Under the pieces are notes generated by a model, which saw nothing but the letters and a program-made list of their open reading frames with translations, was not told the origin of the DNA and searched no databases. The translations under genes and the position numbers were made by a program. Shown here piece by piece: positions 6,777-10,620 of a stretch of 10,620 nucleotides of DNA; position 1 is the first letter of the stretch; the number at the start of each line of letters is the position of its first letter. This DNA comes from Dictyocoela muelleri (taxonomy: Eukaryota; Microsporidia): contig SDVU01000774.1 in NCBI GenBank assembly GCA_016256075.1, positions 1 to 10,620 on the forward strand, in the 5' to 3' direction.

Positions 6777-7900
6777 AATAACTAGGTATCTGACGTGATC
6801 CACAGGAAGTGGATTGCCATTTAAAATGTAAAAGGTAAAAATATTGTGCTTTTGGATCAAGATTGTTTTTTTTCGCCATTTCCATTTTAGGTCATCTCCC
6901 CTCCCATTTTTATAATGATTTAAATTCTTTACCCCGTTTTTCCCTCCAATGGGGAAAAAACAGTCTAGATCCGTACTTTTTATTGTAAATGCTTTTATTT
7001 AAATTGTATTCAGAAGTTTCTGCATTTAAATTCACAACCATCGTGAATTTACATTGCAACTTCTTTATATTTAATTTTGAAACATTATTTGTTTCAAACT
7101 ATCTTTTGAAACCAAATTAAGATTTCTCATTGAAGTGACATGAAACAGTATTTGATTGTTATATGACAGTATCCATAGGGAGAACCACAGAAGCCAAGAA
7201 GAATCTTAAACATTTTCTGGCAAGTCGATTTAAGTCGGGATGAAATATGACAGCTGTCAAGAAATTGATAAAAAAAAGATAAATAAGGACCATATCGTGC
7301 GCATGCACAATGACAGGCGAAGAAAGAATTCAGCAGACAATCAATGAATAAAGTTTGTAAATTCCTTATACTCAATTATCTTTTATTTGATAAACCATTG
7401 GCCACAGAACTATTATTACTATCTTTTTAATAGATCTATTAAAAATTTGAAATTGTTGAAAATGATTAAAATATAATCACCTGGATTTTTTCTATTTATT
7501 TAAAATTCCAATTTTTGTGATTAAAATTTCAATTTTTGTGATTAAAATCAAATTTTTGATTTGATAATTAAAATGATATTAAAAATTAAAACGTGTAACT
7601 TCTTATTATTGTTTATAATAAGATTAATAATAGTCTGATGAATAAGAATTAAACCAAGAATTCTAAAATAAATAAAAAAATTCTAAATTTAAAATTTTAA
7701 GCTGTGTATTTTGAAAAAAAAATTTAAATCCAATTTTTAAAATATTCTAAAATACAATTTTTAAAATATTCTAAAATTCAAATTTTAAACTTAATAGTCT
7801 GATTTTTAATTAAATTTTAAATTATTTTAATTTTTAAATTTCAAAAAAAATCAATTTTAATAAAAAAATCAATTTTTGACATTTTCTAGTAATTCAAATC
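6777..7900. other. AT-rich spacer upstream of actin, no gene recognised
   Basis: A hairpin GTTTTTCCC...GGGAAAAAAC lies at 6936-6961. A small hairpin (AAATTCAC/GTGAATTT) lies near 7028-7050. Two short tandem duplications occur: a 21-bp unit CAATTTTTGTGATTAAAAT at about 7509-7550, and a 24-bp unit starting CAATTTTTAAAATATTCTAA at 7731-7778. Bases 7110-7345 have noticeably more balanced composition than the rest, but no reading frame in any of the frames I translated resembles a known protein. Bases 7380-7900 are nearly pure A/T. Confidence 0.6.
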
Positions 7901-7931
7901 TATAAATAAAAAATTGTGACTTACCCCTCAC
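7901..7931 (+). promoter_or_regulatory. Putative actin core promoter: TATA-like box and C-run
   Basis: TATAAATA (7901-7908) lies 31 bp upstream of the ATG, which implies a 5' leader of only a few bases if transcription starts about 25-30 bp downstream of it. A CCCC run (7924-7927) lies just before the start codon. Short leaders and CCC-like signals near the start codon are described for microsporidian genes, so the arrangement fits that group, but a TATA-like string is expected by chance in such AT-rich DNA. Confidence 0.45.
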
Positions 7932-9065
7932 ATGACATTAGAAAAAGAAGTACGACCACTTATAATTGACAATGGATCAGGAATGTGCAAAGCTGGTTTT
8001 GCAGGTGATGATGTTCCCAGTGCAGTGTTCCCAAGCATAGTTGGTATACCAAAGCATCAGGGAATCATGGTTGGTATGGGTCAGAAGGACAATTTTGTCG
8101 GTGATGAGGCTCAGTCTAAGCGAGGTGTTCTTACCTTGAGGTATCCGATTGAGCATGGAATTGTTGGAAGTTGGGATGATATGGAAAAGATATGGCATCA
8201 TACTTTTTACAATGAGTTAAGAGTTGCACCTGAAGAACATCCAGTTTTGATGACTGAGGCTCCATTGAACCCAAGGAAGAATCGAGAAAAAATGGCTCAA
8301 ATCATGTTTGAGACATTCAACGTACCGGCTATGTATGTTTCCATCCAAGCTGTCTTGAGTTTGTATGCAAGTGGAAGAACTACGGGTATTGTTTTGGACT
8401 CAGGTGATGGTGTAACCCACACTGTTCCGATTTTCGAAGGATATTCTTTGCCACACGCAATCATTCGACAAGACTTTGCTGGACGAGATATTACAACCTA
8501 TCTAACAAGAATATTGACTGAAGGTGGATATAGTTTGAATACAACAGCTGAAAAAGAAATTGCTCGAGACATCAAAGAAAAAATGTGCTACATTGCACCT
8601 AATTTTGAAGACGAATTGCAAAAATTCAGTAGCGATCCATCAATGAGACAGAAATATGAATTACCCGATGGTCATCAAATTGAAATTGGAACCGAAATGT
8701 TCAGAGCACCCGAAGTCTTATTTAAACCATCAATGGCTGGTGTTGAATCAACAGGAGTTCATGAAACATGCTACAATTCAATTATGAAATGTGACGTTGA
8801 CATTAGGCGAGATCTTTACAGTAATATCGTATTATCAGGTGGTAGCACTTTATTCCCAAATATCTCCGATAGGTTAGCTTCAGAAATTAAAAATTTAGCT
8901 CCTTCATCAATGAACATTAAAGTTGTAGCACCGCCGGAAAGAAAATACACCGTTTGGATTGGTGGATCAATCTTAGCAAGTCTCTCAACATTCCAGCAAA
9001 TGTGGGTTACGAAGCAAGAATATGAAAATGAAGGTGCCAGTATCGTCCACAGAAAATGCTTTTAA
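7932..9065 (+). CDS. Actin (conventional type, divergent, intronless)
   Basis: This 377-residue protein is full length for actin and collinear with it throughout. It polymerises into filaments and hydrolyses ATP in the cytoplasm. Visible landmarks are phosphate loop 1 [15 protein letters not shown] (13-27), YPIEHG with the His that is often methylated (H75), catalytic Gln in SIQAVLSLY (Q139), phosphate loop 2 LDSGDGVTH (155-163; D156 and H163 present), the LSGGSTLFP nucleotide-binding segment (301-309), [17 protein letters not shown], and the C-terminal IVHRKCF. It is roughly three quarters identical to ordinary fungal or animal actins by eye, with most change in residues 178-256 (for example GGYSL for RGYSF, and [14 protein letters not shown]). 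YVSIQ, FRAPE and [12 protein letters not shown] are fungus-like states. An in-frame TGA at 7917-7919 fixes the start to within four codons. There are no introns, frameshifts or lost ATP-site residues, so it looks functional. An actin-like paralogue or retrocopy cannot be excluded. Confidence 0.95.
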   Translation: MTLEKEVRPLIIDNGSGMCKAGFAGDDVPSAVFPSIVGIPKHQGIMVGMGQKDNFVGDEAQSKRGVLTLRYPIEHGIVGSWDDMEKIWHHTFYNELRVAPEEHPVLMTEAPLNPRKNREKMAQIMFETFNVPAMYVSIQAVLSLYASGRTTGIVLDSGDGVTHTVPIFEGYSLPHAIIRQDFAGRDITTYLTRILTEGGYSLNTTAEKEIARDIKEKMCYIAPNFEDELQKFSSDPSMRQKYELPDGHQIEIGTEMFRAPEVLFKPSMAGVESTGVHETCYNSIMKCDVDIRRDLYSNIVLSGGSTLFPNISDRLASEIKNLAPSSMNIKVVAPPERKYTVWIGGSILASLSTFQQMWVTKQEYENEGASIVHRKCF

Positions 9066-9141
9066 GTAAGGAAAATTAAAATGGTTAAGTGAAAATCTTT
9101 TAGTCTTATTTTTTAATTTTATTATTATAACATTACCAATT

Positions 9142-9147
9142 ATTAAA
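9142..9147 (+). terminator. Possible poly(A) signal (ATTAAA) for actin
   Basis: ATTAAA lies 77 bp after the actin stop codon, in T-rich sequence. In DNA this AT-rich, the match is weak evidence. Nothing else is recognised between the stop codon and the SINE-like element at 9286. Confidence 0.2.
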
Positions 9148-9285
9148 TCCGTTTACCAGCTTTTGTTAAATGATATTTTTTGATTTATTGCTCGTATTTC
9201 ATTATTTTTAAAATTCAATTCTTTAAAATATAATATTATGCATAAACACAACAATATTATATGTTTTATAAGAAATTCGTTTATT

Positions 9286-9650
9286 AAGCCAGATAGGTCA
9301 GTGGTTAACACTCTTGAATGTAAAATTTAAATATCGAGGCTCGAATCTTTTTAAGTTCACTTCAATAAATAATTGAGATAATCTGTCAATGACTACTGAA
9401 GTATACTAGTAATATACAGTTTTTCCGATGTGTTATAGATATTAAGACGTTATCTTATAATCATGAACAGAAGAAAGTCTCTCAAGTGCGGGAATGAGTG
9501 CGGCGGATCACGGTAAAGGTAGTGAAACTAAAAAATTCATAAAAAACCATCTACTAATTACCTGCATATTGCTGAAACATTGGTAAAACGAAATAAGCTT
9601 TATAGTTGTGTCTCTAGGTGATTAGAAGTGACGTATTACTGGAACAGAAT
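9286..9650 (+). mobile_element. tRNA-headed SINE-like element, copy 2
   Basis: The A box TAGGTCAGTGG (9294-9304) and B box GGCTCGAATCT (9338-9348) match the Pol III consensus with one or two differences each. From the A box on, the head matches copy 1 closely, including GGTTAACACTCTTGAATG and TAAAATTT. The body is collinear with copy 1: GAATGAGTGCGGCGGATC, GTAGTGAAA, CTACTAATTACCTGCAT, GTAAAACGAAAT and GAAGTGACGTATTA. Similarity fades near 9650, so the last ~90 bp of the copy 1 tail is lost or very diverged. The element starts about 220 bp after the actin stop codon on the same strand. No target-site duplication was found. Confidence 0.8.
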
Positions 9651-10167
9651 AAAATCAAAGATTTAAAGACTATAATTGGCAATTATGGTATGTCAGCGTC
9701 ATGACCTGAAACCATAAATGACATCAAATTCTAATTCCATAAATTTTAAATTCCACAATTTCGAAATCTAAATTCCATAATTTTCGAAATCGCTTAAAAT
9801 CCTTCAAAACTAAAAACCTCGATAAATTAAATTTAATTTATCATTTTAAAGCATAGAACAAAAAGATTTTTAAAGGATGTATACGTAAAATATACACCAA
9901 TATGCGTTTTTATAAGATCCAAAACTTCTATAAAAAGCTATGGGTTTCAATCAACGTGAACAGTGGCATGCGCCACAAAACTAGCAATAAAACATTTGGT
10001 ACCGCTATCATATTTTAACCCATGATAGTGGATTGAAAATAATACAATATATTCAAAAATAATATTATTAATAATTCGAAAATTTTTCATGGGAGAGGTT
10101 ATTTCTATACTATATTTTTATGTGATTATGTAAAAAAGTTAACTTTTGAACATACTCACATGAAAAA
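9651..10167. other. AT-rich spacer with a possible branched hairpin
   Basis: No gene or known repeat was seen. Several ATTCCATAA-type motifs recur at about 9735-9785. Around 9945-10038, TTTCAATC pairs with GATTGAAA and encloses two hairpins: GTGGC-ATGC-GCCAC (9963-9976), and CCGCTATCAT paired with ATGATAGTGG (10002-10031). This could be a structured site or chance. Confidence 0.4.
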
Positions 10168-10519
10168 TATTGAATATTACATGCTGTTAACATACATAGC
10201 TGTCAACCGTAGAGTTGTCTCTTACCGTGTTTTTTTACCTTTTTTCCTTGTGTTCCGATAAAACGTCACTTCCTAAGCTACCCAGAAACCCAACTGTATA
10301 CGCGATTTTCGGTTATCCATGAATCAGCAGGATACATGTAATTAGAGGATTTCATGTTTTTTATTTTCCACTACTTTTTTCCTAGATGCGTTTCTGCACT
10401 TATCCCCACACCTAGAAGAGCACCTTTTACACCACTGTCATATTAGACCTAGTCTTAATTAGATATACAACACAGAAAAAATTTATATTAATCCTATAAT
10501 TCTGTAGTATAGACCACCT
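10168..10519 (-). mobile_element. tRNA-headed SINE-like element, copy 3 (body and tail)
   Basis: On the plus strand this stretch runs parallel to 355-715 and therefore has the same orientation as copy 1. It shares TATTACATGCTG at the tail, GAGTTGTCTC, the pair CGTCACTT and CTAAGCTACCCAGAA, CTGTATACGCGATTTTCG, TCAGCAGGATACA and CCACTACTTTTT. Identity is about 75-80% by eye. The tRNA-like head would follow beyond the hexanucleotide array, outside the window. Confidence 0.8.
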
Positions 10520-10620
10520 AATCTCAATCTCAATCTCAATCTCAATCTCAATCTCAATCTCAATCTCAATCTCAATCTCAATCTCAATCTCAATCTCAAT
10601 CTCAATCTCAATCTCAATCT
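10520..10620. repeat. Perfect (TCTCAA)n hexanucleotide array
   Basis: About 17 uninterrupted copies of TCTCAA run to the window end. In copy 1 of the SINE-like family the equivalent place reads AATGTCATTCCC, and here AATCTCAATCTC, so the array appears to have expanded from a short seed between the SINE body and its tRNA-like head. The absence of substitutions suggests recent expansion or ongoing slippage. It is not a known telomere repeat. Confidence 0.9.

Noticed and set aside
7127-7375. 82-codon cysteine-rich ORF on the minus strand
   Set aside because: The cysteines are not in a spaced pattern that fits a known domain, and there is no supporting start context. It is treated as chance within the balanced-composition island.
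7977-8201. 74-codon ORF antisense to actin
   Set aside because: It is a shadow of the actin coding sequence.
9286-9360. Functional tRNA genes in the SINE heads
   Set aside because: The acceptor and T arms do not pair properly, and the same sequence continues into a shared repeat body, so these are SINE heads and not tRNA genes.
10520-10620. Telomeric repeat at the window end
   Set aside because: TCTCAA/TTGAGA is not a recognised telomere unit, and the array appears to be seeded inside a SINE copy.

Overview
This is an AT-rich, gene-poor stretch of a eukaryotic nuclear genome. It has one intact gene, an intronless and divergent conventional actin (7932-9065, + strand). Nearly everything else is transposon remnants, inverted-repeat (foldback) elements, tRNA-headed SINE-like repeats, minisatellites and AT-rich spacer.

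Organism: not settled from sequence alone. The actin keeps states I associate with fungal actins ([22 protein letters not shown]). It is intronless, with a TATA-like box about 30 bp upstream and a C-run only a few bases before the ATG. Short leaders and CCC-like start signals are described for microsporidia, so a repeat-rich microsporidian fits well. Other AT-rich fungi or an invertebrate with an actin retrocopy remain possible. The transposon families (FLYWCH-type MULE, Merlin/IS1595-like, hAT) are all common in animals and have also been found in animal parasites.

Layout. 1-1103: a pair of long inverted arms (1-187 and 816-1103, the right one built of about 85-bp units) with a SINE-like element (347-815, - strand) inserted beside the right arm. 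1104-2000 (-): decayed MULE transposase with a FLYWCH-like zinc finger. 2007-2166: short Merlin-like pieces and a repeated 20-bp motif. 2258-2622: a 365-bp near-perfect palindrome. 2838-2879: hairpin made of the same 20-bp motif. 2880-3740 (-): decayed Merlin transposase, overlapped by an unassigned 81-codon ORF. 4094-5697: non-autonomous element with 185-bp terminal inverted repeats, holding smaller foldbacks, including a 305-bp MITE and a perfect 58-bp palindrome. 5990-6113: one end of a hAT element. 6114-6776: a degenerate 22-bp minisatellite split by a 200-bp hAT-like MITE. 6777-7900: spacer. 7901-9065: actin promoter and gene. 9286-9650 (+) and 10168-10519 (-): second and third copies of the SINE-like family. 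10520-10620: perfect hexanucleotide array running off the window.

There is no operon or pathway here. The actin gene stands alone in a transposon graveyard. The most interesting non-gene content is the SINE-like family and the dense nested inverted repeats. No retroviral, LTR or Polinton-like element was recognised.
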